NCBI RefSeq assembly: GCF_041262565.1
Contig: NZ_JBGCCJ010000001.1
Coordinates: forward strand, 3,906,001 to 3,970,000
Direction of reading: 5' to 3'
Origin: Leifsonia sp. EB41
Lineage (GTDB): Bacteria > Actinomycetota > Actinomycetes > Actinomycetales > Microbacteriaceae
Length of the DNA: 64,000 bases
Numbering within the stretch: position 1 is the stretch's first letter; the number at the start of each line of letters is the position of its first letter. The translations under genes were made by a program, and so were the position numbers. Shown here piece after piece: positions 26,475 through 36,478 of this stretch. A model generated the notes under the pieces. That model made no database searches and was not told where the DNA came from. It saw only the letters and a list, made by a program, of their open reading frames with translations.

Positions 26475-27481
26475 CCCAGAGCACCACCCGCGTCCTCGTC
26501 ACCGGAGCCGGGGGACCGGCCGGGATCGCCGTGATCCGCTCGCTGCTCAAGCGCGCGGACGTGGAGGTGCTCGCCGCGGACATGGACGGCTGGGCGAGCG
26601 GGCTGTACCTCGTGCCGGAGCAGGCCCGCCGGATCGTGCCGCCGGGGAAGTCGCCGCGGTTCGTGGACGACGTGATCGCGCTGTGCGCCGCCGACGATGT
26701 GGACGTGCTGTTCTCGACCGTGGACGTCGAGCTGCCGGGGCTCGCCGCGCGGAGGGACGAGCTGGCCGCCGTCGGCACGTCGCTCGCCGCCCCGAGCCAC
26801 GAGACGCTCGTGACCTGCCTCGACAAGTACCGGCTCGCGCAGGCCGTCGACGGCCACGCGCGCCTCCCGGAGACCCGGCTGCTCGACCGCGACGGCGTCG
26901 GTGCGGAGTGGGTCTTCCCGGTCATCGTCAAGCCGCGCAGCGGCGCAGGCTCGCGCGGCGTCCGGCTGATCGCCGACCGTGCGGCGCTGGAGGCGCTGGG
27001 CGAGGACCGCAGCATCATCATCCAGGAGAACCTCCCCGGCGAGGAGTTCTCGGTCGACGTGCTCGCCGGCCTCGACGGCAGCGTCATCGCCGCCGTCCCG
27101 CGCTCCAGGGAGCGGGTCGACTCCGGAGTGTCGATCGCCGGCCGCACGGTGCGCAGGGCCGAGCTGTCGGAGACCGCTGCGGACGTCGCGCGCGCCATCG
27201 GCCTGACCGGGGTCGCCAACGTGCAGCTCCGCTACAGCAGCGACGGCGTCCCCGCCCTGCTGGAGGTCAACCCGCGCTTTCCCGGGGCAATGCCGCTGAC
27301 GATCGCCGCGGGCGTCGACATGCCCTCGCTGCTGCTGGACCTGGTGCTCGGCCGTCCCGCCCCGTCCGCCGTGGACTTCGCCGAGCTCGCCAACGTGCGC
27401 TTCCTGGAGGACGTCTTCCTCGACCCGCGAGACGTGCTCGTGTCCGAGAACGCCGCCCACGCCGAAGGGCCGGAGGAGTGA
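26471..27481 (+). CDS. ATP-grasp family ligase
   Basis: A 336-residue ATP-grasp enzyme of the carbamoyl-phosphate-synthase-large-chain-like group. The N-terminus is a pre-ATP-grasp Rossmann domain (VLVTGAGGPAGIAVIRSLLKR); nucleotide-binding residues are in FPVIVKPRSGAGSRGV and the metal site in LLEVNPRFPGAMP. Such enzymes join a carboxylate to an amine, thiol or similar via an acyl phosphate. The partners are unknown, but the neighbouring PIG-L, PHP and amidase genes suggest a small amide or glycoside. The ATG overlaps the preceding stop (ATGA) and AGGACCCAGGA lies upstream; its stop overlaps the PHP start. Confidence 0.87.
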   Translation: MTQSTTRVLVTGAGGPAGIAVIRSLLKRADVEVLAADMDGWASGLYLVPEQARRIVPPGKSPRFVDDVIALCAADDVDVLFSTVDVELPGLAARRDELAAVGTSLAAPSHETLVTCLDKYRLAQAVDGHARLPETRLLDRDGVGAEWVFPVIVKPRSGAGSRGVRLIADRAALEALGEDRSIIIQENLPGEEFSVDVLAGLDGSVIAAVPRSRERVDSGVSIAGRTVRRAELSETAADVARAIGLTGVANVQLRYSSDGVPALLEVNPRFPGAMPLTIAAGVDMPSLLLDLVLGRPAPSAVDFAELANVRFLEDVFLDPRDVLVSENAAHAEGPEE

Positions 27482-28218
27482 CCGGACTGACGGTGCTGCT
27501 GCAGGGCGACTACCACGTGCACTCGACCTTCTCCGACGACGCCCGCAGCACGCTCGCCGAGAACATCGCGGCGGCGCACTCGGCCGGGCTGCGGACCATG
27601 CGGCTGACCGACCACGTGCGCGCCTCCACCGCCTGGGTACCGGAGTTCGTCGCCGCGGTCGCGGCCGAGCCGGTGCCCGACGGCCTCACCGTGCTCACCG
27701 GCGTGGAGGCGAAACTCCTCGACGTGACGGGCGCCGTCGACACCCCCGCCGACCTCGTGGTCGGTCCGGGCGGCGTGGACGCCGTCGTCATCGGCGACCA
27801 CCAGTTTCCCGGGACCGACGGCCCGTGGTCGCCCGACGCCACCAGGGAGCGGCTCGCGGCCGGTCTCTCGGCGGACGACGCCCTCGACCTGCTGATCGAG
27901 GCGAGCATCCGCGCGATGGAGCGCACGCCGCACGCGCAGCTCGCGCACTGGTTCTCGATCCTGCCGAAGGTCGGACTCGCCGAGGAGCAGCTCGGCGCCT
28001 CCCGGCTGGCCGCCTGGGCCGCCGCGGCAGCAGCGACCGGCACGATCGTGGAGGTCAACGAGAAGTGGGCCTGCCCCGGCCCCGACGCCGTGCGCGCGCT
28101 GCGTGCCGCCGGTGCGCGTATCGTTGCCTCCACCGACAGTCATGACGCCGCCGACGTGGGCCGCTACGACCGTGTGGCGGCCGTGCTCGACGCCGTCGAA
28201 CCGGAGGAGCACGCATGA
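27478..28218 (+). CDS. PHP-domain phosphoesterase
   Basis: A 246-residue PHP protein related to histidinol phosphatases. The first metal motif is DYHVHSTFSDD, the second region is LTDHVR, the Glu after it is in GVEAKLL, and the last is ASTDSHDAADVG. The family hydrolyses phosphate monoesters or acts as a phosphodiesterase with two or three metals. There is no histidine operon here, so a role in the neighbouring pathway, removing a phosphate from its intermediate, is more likely than histidine synthesis. The GTG overlaps the ATP-grasp stop (GTGA), with GGAGGA before it. Confidence 0.85.
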   Translation: MTGLTVLLQGDYHVHSTFSDDARSTLAENIAAAHSAGLRTMRLTDHVRASTAWVPEFVAAVAAEPVPDGLTVLTGVEAKLLDVTGAVDTPADLVVGPGGVDAVVIGDHQFPGTDGPWSPDATRERLAAGLSADDALDLLIEASIRAMERTPHAQLAHWFSILPKVGLAEEQLGASRLAAWAAAAAATGTIVEVNEKWACPGPDAVRALRAAGARIVASTDSHDAADVGRYDRVAAVLDAVEPEEHA

Positions 28219-28370
28219 GCCCCGTCGACCTGACCCGCGTCCAGCGCGAGGAGCTGCAGCGCGAGCTCGACAGCAACCGGCGCTGGGAGCTGCGCCTGCC
28301 GATCTACGGCGGGGTCGCTCTCCTGTTCATCGCCGTGATCGTCGTCGTGAGGCTGGTGTTCTTCTCGTGA
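28215..28370 (+). CDS. 51-residue single-pass membrane protein
   Basis: A short gene tucked between the PHP gene and the second response regulator, overlapping both by four bases (ATGA at its start, GTGA at its end). It encodes a charged N-terminal helix (LTRVQREELQRELDSNRRWE) and one membrane segment (IYGGVALLFIAVIVVVRLVFF) that ends the protein. The fixed overlaps on both sides argue that it is translated. It may be an accessory subunit or a modulator of the membrane kinase two genes downstream; this is inference. I recognise no family. Confidence 0.75.
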   Translation: MSPVDLTRVQREELQRELDSNRRWELRLPIYGGVALLFIAVIVVVRLVFFS

Positions 28371-28753
28371 CCGTCAAGAGAGTCGTGATCGCAGACGACG
28401 ACGCCGACATCCGTGGGCTCATGGTCATCGCCGCCAACCGCGCAGGGGTGGAGATCGTGGCCGCCGTCGACAACGGCCAGTCGGCGCTCGACGCGGTGAA
28501 CGCCGGCGGCATCGACCTGGCGGTGCTCGACATCTCGATGCCCGGGCTCAACGGCGTGGAGGTCGCCGAGGCGATCCGCGGCGGCGAGCTGACCAAGAGC
28601 ACGCTCATCCTCATGGTGTCGGCCTCCGTGCAGCTCCTCACCGACCACGGCATCGTCGCCGACCGCTCGGACAGCTTCATCATCAAGCCCTTCAGCCCGC
28701 GGGTGCTCTCGGAGCGCATCCGCTCGATGCTCGGACTGGGAGAACCCGCATGA
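28367..28753 (+). CDS. Stand-alone response regulator receiver
   Basis: A 128-residue single-domain receiver with no output domain. The acidic pocket is in VIADDDADI, the phosphoacceptor is Asp55 in LAVLDISMPGLNG, the switch Ser is in LMVSASV and the Lys is in FIIKPFSP. It sits immediately before its probable kinase and could act as a phosphate sink, relay or protein-binding regulator. The RR-PIG-L fusion in the same operon gives the kinase two possible targets. The GTG start and the stop both overlap neighbours by four bases. Confidence 0.9.
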   Translation: MTVKRVVIADDDADIRGLMVIAANRAGVEIVAAVDNGQSALDAVNAGGIDLAVLDISMPGLNGVEVAEAIRGGELTKSTLILMVSASVQLLTDHGIVADRSDSFIIKPFSPRVLSERIRSMLGLGEPA

Positions 28754-30528
28754 CGGTCGACCGCTGGCTCAGCCGCATCCCGCTCGAATCGCCCTCCGTC
28801 TTCGTGAAGCTCGTGCCGACCCTGGTCGGCTACATCATCGCGCTGGGCCTGTCGCTCATCCCCGGGGTGGTGAGCGCGCACATCCCGCTCTTCGTCGCAG
28901 GCTCGGTCGCCGTGATGATCGGCGCGTTCCTGCTGGCGATACTGGTGCCGTGGACGCGGATCGACGCACACTGGAACGTCGTCGTGCCGCTGGTGGCGAT
29001 GCTCTCGATCGGCCTGATGCGGATCGGCACCGGGGGCAGCACGTCCTCCATCGGCGTCATCCTGCTGCTGCCGTTCGTCTGGATCGCGACAGAGGACGGC
29101 CGGCGCAACATCGTCATCGCCGCGGTCGGGATCTTCCTCGTGCTGATCGGCCCGATCCTGGTCGATGTGGGCTCGACGAGCCCCGCCGACCTGATCCGCG
29201 CCTTCTTCTCTCCCGTGATCTACGCGATCGTGGCCGCGGTGGTCAACGAGATCGCCCACCGCTCGCGGAGGCAGCTGCAGGCGACCCGCGCCGCCGCGGA
29301 GCAACGCGAGGAACTGCTCGCGCAGGCCGTGCGCACGCAGGACGAGCTGGTGCTCAACGAGGCCAGGCTGAAGACCGCCAACCGGCTCATCCAGAGCATC
29401 TGGAACGCCGTGACGGAGCAGTCCGTGATCGGCACCGACCTCGACGGCGTGATCGACGTCTGGAACCCGGGCGCCGAGAAGATGCTCGGGCTGACCGAGA
29501 AGCAGGTCCTCGGCGCCGACCGCAAGGTCATCGAGTTCCACCTCGTGAGCGAGCTGGAGGAGCGGCTGCGCGACATGGACGCGCGCTTCACGACGGTGTC
29601 GGGGATGGACGACTTCTCCGCGCTCGTCGACACGGTGCGCGCGGGCTACGCCGACGTGCGCGACTGGACCTATGTGCGCGCCGACGGCAAGCAGGTGCCC
29701 GTGCAGGTCGCCGCGACGCCCCGCCTGGACGAGAACGGCCACCGCGTCGGCTTCATCTTCGTCGCCACCGACATGACGCAGGCGCGGGAGTTCGCCCGTC
29801 TCAAGGACGAGTTCGTCGGCCTCATCTCGCACGAGCTGCGGACGCCGCTCAGCTCGATCCTCGGCTACCTGGAGCTGATGCGCGACGACGACGAGTCCCC
29901 GCTGTCGACCGAGCAGCTCCAGTACCTGGGCGTCGCCGAGCGCAACGCGCACCGGCTGCTGCGGCTGGTCGGCGACCTGCTGTTCACCGCGCAGGTGGAG
30001 TCCGGCCGGTTCCCGATCGACATCAAGGACGCGGAGCTGCGCTCGGTCGTCGCCGCCTCCGTCGAGTCGGCGACCCCGGTCGCCGCGACCGCGGGCGTCG
30101 AGCTGGTCTGCGACGTGCCGGACGAGTCGGTGGAGGTGCGCGGCGACACCGTGCGCCTCGGCCAGGCCGTCGACAACCTCGTCTCCAACGCGATGAAGTT
30201 CACGCAGGCCGGCGGCACGGTCACGGTCTCGCTGCACCGCGAGGGCGACGAGGCGGTGGTGGCCGTGACGGACACCGGCATCGGCATCCCGGCGGTCGAG
30301 CTCAGCCAGCTCTCGCAGCGGTTCTTCCGCGCCTCCACCGCGACGCGCAACGCGGTCCCCGGCGTCGGACTCGGACTGACGATCACCAAGGCCATCGTCA
30401 CCGCGCACGGCGGCCGGCTCGACATCGCGAGCGAGGAGGGCGTCGGCACCTCGATCAGCGTCCGGCTCCCGATCGAGACGCCGCGCCCGGTCGCGGAGGC
30501 GGTGCCCGGCGCGGAGGCCCGGCCGTGA
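28750..30528 (+). CDS. Membrane PAS-containing sensor histidine kinase
   Basis: A 592-residue kinase. About five membrane segments occupy residues 20-175 (for example LVGYIIALGLSLIPGVV and IVIAAVGIFLVLIGPILV) with almost no extracytoplasmic loop, suggesting sensing in or at the membrane. A short coiled coil (QLQATRAAAEQREELLAQA) leads to a PAS domain at about 215-345, the HisKA box with His361 in EFVGLISHELRTPL, and the HATPase_c domain with DNLVSNAMKFTQ (N), DTGIGIP (G1) and GVGLGLTITK (G2). It overlaps the receiver upstream and the amidase downstream, so its signalling is tied to the enzymes of the operon. Confidence 0.93.
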   Translation: MTVDRWLSRIPLESPSVFVKLVPTLVGYIIALGLSLIPGVVSAHIPLFVAGSVAVMIGAFLLAILVPWTRIDAHWNVVVPLVAMLSIGLMRIGTGGSTSSIGVILLLPFVWIATEDGRRNIVIAAVGIFLVLIGPILVDVGSTSPADLIRAFFSPVIYAIVAAVVNEIAHRSRRQLQATRAAAEQREELLAQAVRTQDELVLNEARLKTANRLIQSIWNAVTEQSVIGTDLDGVIDVWNPGAEKMLGLTEKQVLGADRKVIEFHLVSELEERLRDMDARFTTVSGMDDFSALVDTVRAGYADVRDWTYVRADGKQVPVQVAATPRLDENGHRVGFIFVATDMTQAREFARLKDEFVGLISHELRTPLSSILGYLELMRDDDESPLSTEQLQYLGVAERNAHRLLRLVGDLLFTAQVESGRFPIDIKDAELRSVVAASVESATPVAATAGVELVCDVPDESVEVRGDTVRLGQAVDNLVSNAMKFTQAGGTVTVSLHREGDEAVVAVTDTGIGIPAVELSQLSQRFFRASTATRNAVPGVGLGLTITKAIVTAHGGRLDIASEEGVGTSISVRLPIETPRPVAEAVPGAEARP

Positions 30529-31331
30529 CCGCCGTCGGCGTCGCGGTCGCGCAGTTCACACCCGGCGACGACCGGGTGCACAACCGGGACGTGGCGGCGG
30601 CGCTGATCGCCGTCGCGGCCGCGCGCGGCGCACGCCTCGTCGTGCTGCCGGAGTACTCGTCCTACTTCACCGACCCGCTCGGGCCGTCCTTCGCCCGCAA
30701 CGCCGAGCCGCTCGACGGCGAGTTCGTCCAGTCGCTCCAGGCCTCGGCGCGGGACCACGACGTGTACGTGATCGCCGGGCTCGTCGAGCAGACCGGCGTG
30801 CACGACAAGTTCGCCAACACGCTCGTCGCGGTCGGCCCGACCGGCGAGCGGCTCGCCGTCTACCGCAAGCAGCACCTGTACGACGCGTTCGGCTCCACGG
30901 AGTCCGACTGGGTGGTGCCGGGCGACCTCGCCCTGCCCGAGGTGTTCGAGGTGGACGGCCTCCGGATCGGGATGCAGACCTGCTACGACCTGCGCTTCCC
31001 CGAGGTGACGCGCCGGCTGGCGGACGCGGGCGCCGAGCTGGTCGCCGTGCCCGCCGAATGGGTGCGCGGACCGCTCAAGGAGCAGCACTGGTCGACGCTG
31101 CTCGCCGCGCGCGCGATCGAGAACACCCTGTACGTCGCGGCGGCCGACCACACCCCGCCGATCGGTGTCGGCTCCAGCGCGATCATCGACCCGATGGGCG
31201 TCGTGCTCGCCGGGCTGGGGGAGACCTCGGGCGTCGCCGTCGCGGAGGCGTCGGCCGAGCGCGTGCAGGAGGTGCGTCGGAGGAATCCGGCGCTCGCTCT
31301 GCGGCGTTACCGGGTGGAGCCGATCGACTGA
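30525..31331 (+). CDS. Nitrilase-superfamily amidase (omega-amidase-like)
   Basis: A 268-residue carbon-nitrogen hydrolase with the catalytic triad Glu43 (VVLPEYSSY), Lys115 (VYRKQHLYDAF) and Cys153 (GMQTCYDLRFPE). The pattern is close to the Nit1/Nit2 group, which hydrolyse alpha-ketoglutaramate or deaminated glutathione; actual substrate is unknown. GTG overlaps the kinase stop. It ends the seven-gene run and faces a convergent aminotransferase of the glutamine/kynurenine transaminase type; that pairing is known from amide-salvage routes elsewhere and may be relevant here. Confidence 0.88.
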   Translation: MTAVGVAVAQFTPGDDRVHNRDVAAALIAVAAARGARLVVLPEYSSYFTDPLGPSFARNAEPLDGEFVQSLQASARDHDVYVIAGLVEQTGVHDKFANTLVAVGPTGERLAVYRKQHLYDAFGSTESDWVVPGDLALPEVFEVDGLRIGMQTCYDLRFPEVTRRLADAGAELVAVPAEWVRGPLKEQHWSTLLAARAIENTLYVAAADHTPPIGVGSSAIIDPMGVVLAGLGETSGVAVAEASAERVQEVRRRNPALALRRYRVEPID

Positions 31332-31359
31332 GCGCCCTCGGCGCCGGCCCGTGCGCCGA

Positions 31360-32556
31360 TCAGCCGCCCAGCGTGGCCAGGCGGGCCGCGGCCTCCTCGA
31401 GCACCTCGACGCGCTTGCAGAACGCGAACCGCACCAGCGAGGCCGTCCGTCGTGCGTAGTCGTCGCGGCAGAAGGCGGACAGCGGCACGGCGACCACCCC
31501 GGCGAGCTCGGGCAGCCGACGGCAGAACTCGACGGCGTCGTGGTAGCCGAGCGGCGCCGCGTCCGCGACGACGAAGTAGGTGCCGTCGCTGCGGTTCACG
31601 TCGAACCCTGCCGTCCGCAGCCCCGCCGACAGGACGTCGCGCTTGTGCGCGAGCGCAGCGGCGATCCCGGTGAAGAACTCGTCGGGGAGCGCGAGGCCGG
31701 CGGCCATCGCCGGCTGGAACGGCGCGCCGTTCACGTAAGTGAGGAACTGCTTCACCGCCAGGACGGCCGTCACCAGCTCGGCGGGCGCGGTCAGCCAGCC
31801 GACCTTCCAGCCGGTCGTGTTGAAGGTCTTGCCGCCGGAGGAGATGGTGACGGTCCGCTCCCAGCCGCCGGGCAGCGTCGCGATCGGGATGTGCTGCGGC
31901 CCGAAGGTGAGGTGCTCGTAGACCTCGTCCGTGACGATGATCGCGTCGTGCCGGTGGGCGAGCTCGACGATCGTCGTCAGGGTCTCCCGGTCGAAGACCG
32001 CTCCGGTGGGATTGTGCGGCGTGTTGACCAGGATGACCCTGGTGCGGTCGGTCACCGTGTCGCGCAGCCGGTCGAGGTCCGGCCTGAACGCGGGCGGCTC
32101 CAGCGGGACGGTGCGGTGCACCCCGCCCGCGAGGGAGATCACGGCGCCGTACTCGTCGTAGAACGGCTCGAACGTGACGACCTCGTCGCCCGGCTCGAGC
32201 AGCGCGAGCAGCGTCGCGGCGATGCCCTCCGTCGCGCCGGCGGTGACCAGCACCTCCCGGTCGGGATCGACCTCCAGCCCGTAGAAGCGCCGCTGGTGAG
32301 CGGCGACGGCGTGCCGCAGCTCCGGGATGCCGATGCCGGGCGGGTACTGGTTCGCGCCGCCCCGGATCGCGTCGACGGCGGCGTCGAGCACGACGGCGGG
32401 GCCGTCCTCGTCGGGGAATCCCTGCCCGAGGTTGATCGCGCCGCTGCGCACCGCGAGGGCGCTCATCTCGGCGAAGATCGTCGGGCGGACCACGCCGTCC
32501 GCGCCCAGCAGTCCCGCGCCGCGCGCGGCGGCCCTCCATGCGCCGGAAACCGTCAT
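31360..32556 (-). CDS. PLP-dependent class I/II aminotransferase
   Basis: A 398-residue fold-type I aminotransferase. Motifs are INLGQGFPDEDGP near the start, the GATEGI loop, NTPHNPTGAVF, TDEVYEHLTF and the PLP lysine in ISSGGKTFNTTGWKVGW, with Arg in SLVRFAFCK near the end. It is closest in pattern to the YbdL/kynurenine-glutamine transaminase and DapC group; I cannot separate these by eye. TAGGTT lies just before the ATG on the minus strand, so the message may be nearly leaderless. It converges on the nitrilase-like gene with 28 bases between stops. Confidence 0.85.
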   Translation of the reverse strand: MTVSGAWRAAARGAGLLGADGVVRPTIFAEMSALAVRSGAINLGQGFPDEDGPAVVLDAAVDAIRGGANQYPPGIGIPELRHAVAAHQRRFYGLEVDPDREVLVTAGATEGIAATLLALLEPGDEVVTFEPFYDEYGAVISLAGGVHRTVPLEPPAFRPDLDRLRDTVTDRTRVILVNTPHNPTGAVFDRETLTTIVELAHRHDAIIVTDEVYEHLTFGPQHIPIATLPGGWERTVTISSGGKTFNTTGWKVGWLTAPAELVTAVLAVKQFLTYVNGAPFQPAMAAGLALPDEFFTGIAAALAHKRDVLSAGLRTAGFDVNRSDGTYFVVADAAPLGYHDAVEFCRRLPELAGVVAVPLSAFCRDDYARRTASLVRFAFCKRVEVLEEAAARLATLGG

Positions 32557-32704
32557 GGATCCAACCTAGGGCCTCGCTCCCATCGCATCCATTCGTTACG
32601 TTGGGGGGAGTCATCGGGAGGCGGAAGGTCGCCCACAGGACCCGCAAATAGAACGCTCAGGTTGGCATCCCAAGCTGTCTAGTGCTTGGAAGGAGCACCA
32701 CACC

Positions 32705-34492
<1,788 letters not shown>

Positions 34493-34505
34493 CCCGGACC
34501 CCCTC

Positions 34506-34541
34506 GGAAGGCCGTCCCGCGATGCGGGGCGGCCTTCCGTC
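34506..34541 (+). terminator. Hairpin terminator after the HtrA-like gene
   Basis: GGAAGGCCGTCCCGC (34506-34520) pairs with GCGGGGCGGCCTTCC (34524-34538) with one T-G pair and a three-base loop. Confidence 0.75.
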
Positions 34542-34604
34542 GTGCTGCCGTCAGACGGGCCGCCCAGGCGCCGGCTGATAAGCTCGGCGCGACCCGAACG
34601 ACGA

Positions 34605-35657
34605 ATGGATCAGATGCCGGACGACAACGTGAACACCCTCCCGGGTGTGTCCTACGTGATGCCCGTCCTCAACGAGGCGACCCACGTCCGGGCGGCGGTC
34701 GACAGCCTGCTGGCGCAGGATTACGCCGGTCCGTTCGAGGTCACCATCGCCCTCGGGCCCAGCATCGACGGCACCACGGAGCTGGTCGCGGAGCTCGCCT
34801 CCGTCGACTCCCGGATCCGGGTCGTCGACAACGAGGTGGGGTCCACCCCTGCCGGCCTGAACCTGGCCATCCGCTCCTCGCAGTACCCGGTCGTCATCCG
34901 CGTCGACGCGCACAGCGTCCTGCCTCCGGACTACGCCCGCGTCGCGGTGGAGGCCATCCAGGAGACCGGCGCCGACAACGTCGGCGGCCTCATGGACGCC
35001 CAGGGCACGACGTCGTTCGAGCGCGCGGTCGCCCGCGCATACGGCAGCCGGATCGGGCTCGGCGGCACCAAGCTGCACGTCGGCGGCGCGGCCGGCCCCG
35101 CCGAGACGGTCTACCTCGGAGTGTTCCGTCGTGACCGGCTCCTGGAGGTCGGCCTCTTCGACGAGGAGATCAAGCGCGGCCAGGACTGGGAGCTCAACCG
35201 GCGCATCCGGCAGGCGGGAGGGACCGTCTGGTTCACCCCGCGCCTGCGTGTGGTCTACCGGCCGCGCCCCAACCTGTACCGGCTCGCCCGGCAGTTCTTC
35301 TCGACCGGCATCTGGCGCGGCGAGCTCGCCCGGCGCTTCCCGGCCTCGAACGGCGTGCGCTACTTCGCTCCGCCGGTGATGGTGCTCGGCGTCGCGCTCG
35401 GCGTGCTGCTCGGCCTCGGCGGCGTGCTGCAGGCGCTGCTCGGCGCTACCCCGTGGCTGCTCTGGGCGTTCGCGGTCCCCGTGGTCTACCTGGTCATCGT
35501 GGTGGCGTCCGCGTTCGTCTGGGGGCGTCGCGACGGCTTTTCGTCGTTCCTCTGGTTTCTCGTAGTCTTGCCGTGCATCCATTTCAGCTGGGGCATCGGG
35601 TTCATCCTCGGATACCTGTCGCTCACGCGGAACATCACGGCACACACCGGAAGGTAG
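34605..35657 (+). CDS. GT2 family glycosyltransferase with C-terminal membrane segments
   Basis: A 350-residue family 2 glycosyltransferase. The GT-A domain opens with VSYVMPVLNEATHV, the metal site is VIRVDAHSVLPP (a DxH variant of DxD), and the acceptor motif is KRGQDWELNRRIRQAG (ED/QDW type). Three membrane segments near the end (GVALGVLLGLGGVLQALLG and two more) anchor it. It starts a three-gene operon with a CDP-alcohol phosphotransferase and a second GT2, likely building a surface polymer or glycolipid. A TGATAAGCT -10-like element lies at 34576-34584; ATG 34605 is chosen, with ATG 34614 possible. Confidence 0.85.
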   Translation: MDQMPDDNVNTLPGVSYVMPVLNEATHVRAAVDSLLAQDYAGPFEVTIALGPSIDGTTELVAELASVDSRIRVVDNEVGSTPAGLNLAIRSSQYPVVIRVDAHSVLPPDYARVAVEAIQETGADNVGGLMDAQGTTSFERAVARAYGSRIGLGGTKLHVGGAAGPAETVYLGVFRRDRLLEVGLFDEEIKRGQDWELNRRIRQAGGTVWFTPRLRVVYRPRPNLYRLARQFFSTGIWRGELARRFPASNGVRYFAPPVMVLGVALGVLLGLGGVLQALLGATPWLLWAFAVPVVYLVIVVASAFVWGRRDGFSSFLWFLVVLPCIHFSWGIGFILGYLSLTRNITAHTGR

Positions 35658-35659
35658 GC

Positions 35660-36478
35660 ATGACAGCAGCGGGACCGGCAGCGCACGGAGCGCGGCCAAC
35701 GTCGATCGCCGAGCTCAAGGCGGTGGCGCAGCCTCCGGAGGTGCGCGGGCGTCGCAACGCCGAGCACTGGACGGCGTCGCTGTACCTGCGCAACCTGTCG
35801 CCGTACCTCACCTGGTTCCTGCTCAAGACCTCCATCTCGGCCAACGGCGTGACCGGGCTGATGATCCTGACCGGCTGGGCGACCGCGGCCAGCCTCCTCA
35901 TCCCGGGGATCGGCGGCGCCGCGCTGGCGCTCGTCCTCGGCCAGCTGCAGATGCTGGTGGACTGCTGCGACGGCGAGGTGGCGCGCTGGCGCAACACATC
36001 GTCCCCGGCCGGGATGTTCCTCGACAACGTCGGCCACTACACGACCGAGACCCTGATCGCGATCGCGCTCGGCGTCCGTGCCGCCGGCTTCCCGTTCGAG
36101 ACGCCGCAGGACTTCCTCTGGACGAACCTCGGCACTCTGCTCGCCCTCATCATCGTGCTCAACAAGGCGCTCAACGACATGGTGCGCGTCGCGCGGGCCA
36201 GCGCGGGCCTGCCGAAGCTGGCCGACACGGAGGCCGCCTACGCGCCGACGCACGGCGTCGTCGCCACGCTGCGCAAGGCCGCCAAGTTCCTCCCGTTCCA
36301 CCGGATGTACCACTCGGTGGAACTGACCATCCTGATCTTCGTCTTCTCGATCGTCGGGCTGTTCATCGGCTCGCCGCTCGCCGACCGCGTCCTGCTGGTG
36401 ATCCTGGTTCCGCTGGCGCTGCTGGCGGCGATCGGGCACTTCGTGGCGATCATGTCCTCGAAGCGGGTCCGTGGCTGA
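35660..36478 (+). CDS. CDP-alcohol phosphotransferase family protein with altered motif
   Basis: A 272-residue integral membrane protein with the CDP-alcohol phosphotransferase signature: Asp101-Cys-Cys-Asp104-Gly-Glu-Val-Ala-Arg, then Gly118, Asp122 and, four residues on, His126 where the family has its last Asp (the proposed catalytic base). The enzyme class transfers a phospho-alcohol from a CDP carrier to an acceptor alcohol. Five or six membrane helices follow. AAGG lies before the ATG, and it is two bases after the GT2 stop. With a nucleotidyltransferase 5 kb away, it could add a CDP-linked headgroup to a polymer. Confidence 0.85.
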   Translation: MTAAGPAAHGARPTSIAELKAVAQPPEVRGRRNAEHWTASLYLRNLSPYLTWFLLKTSISANGVTGLMILTGWATAASLLIPGIGGAALALVLGQLQMLVDCCDGEVARWRNTSSPAGMFLDNVGHYTTETLIAIALGVRAAGFPFETPQDFLWTNLGTLLALIIVLNKALNDMVRVARASAGLPKLADTEAAYAPTHGVVATLRKAAKFLPFHRMYHSVELTILIFVFSIVGLFIGSPLADRVLLVILVPLALLAAIGHFVAIMSSKRVRG

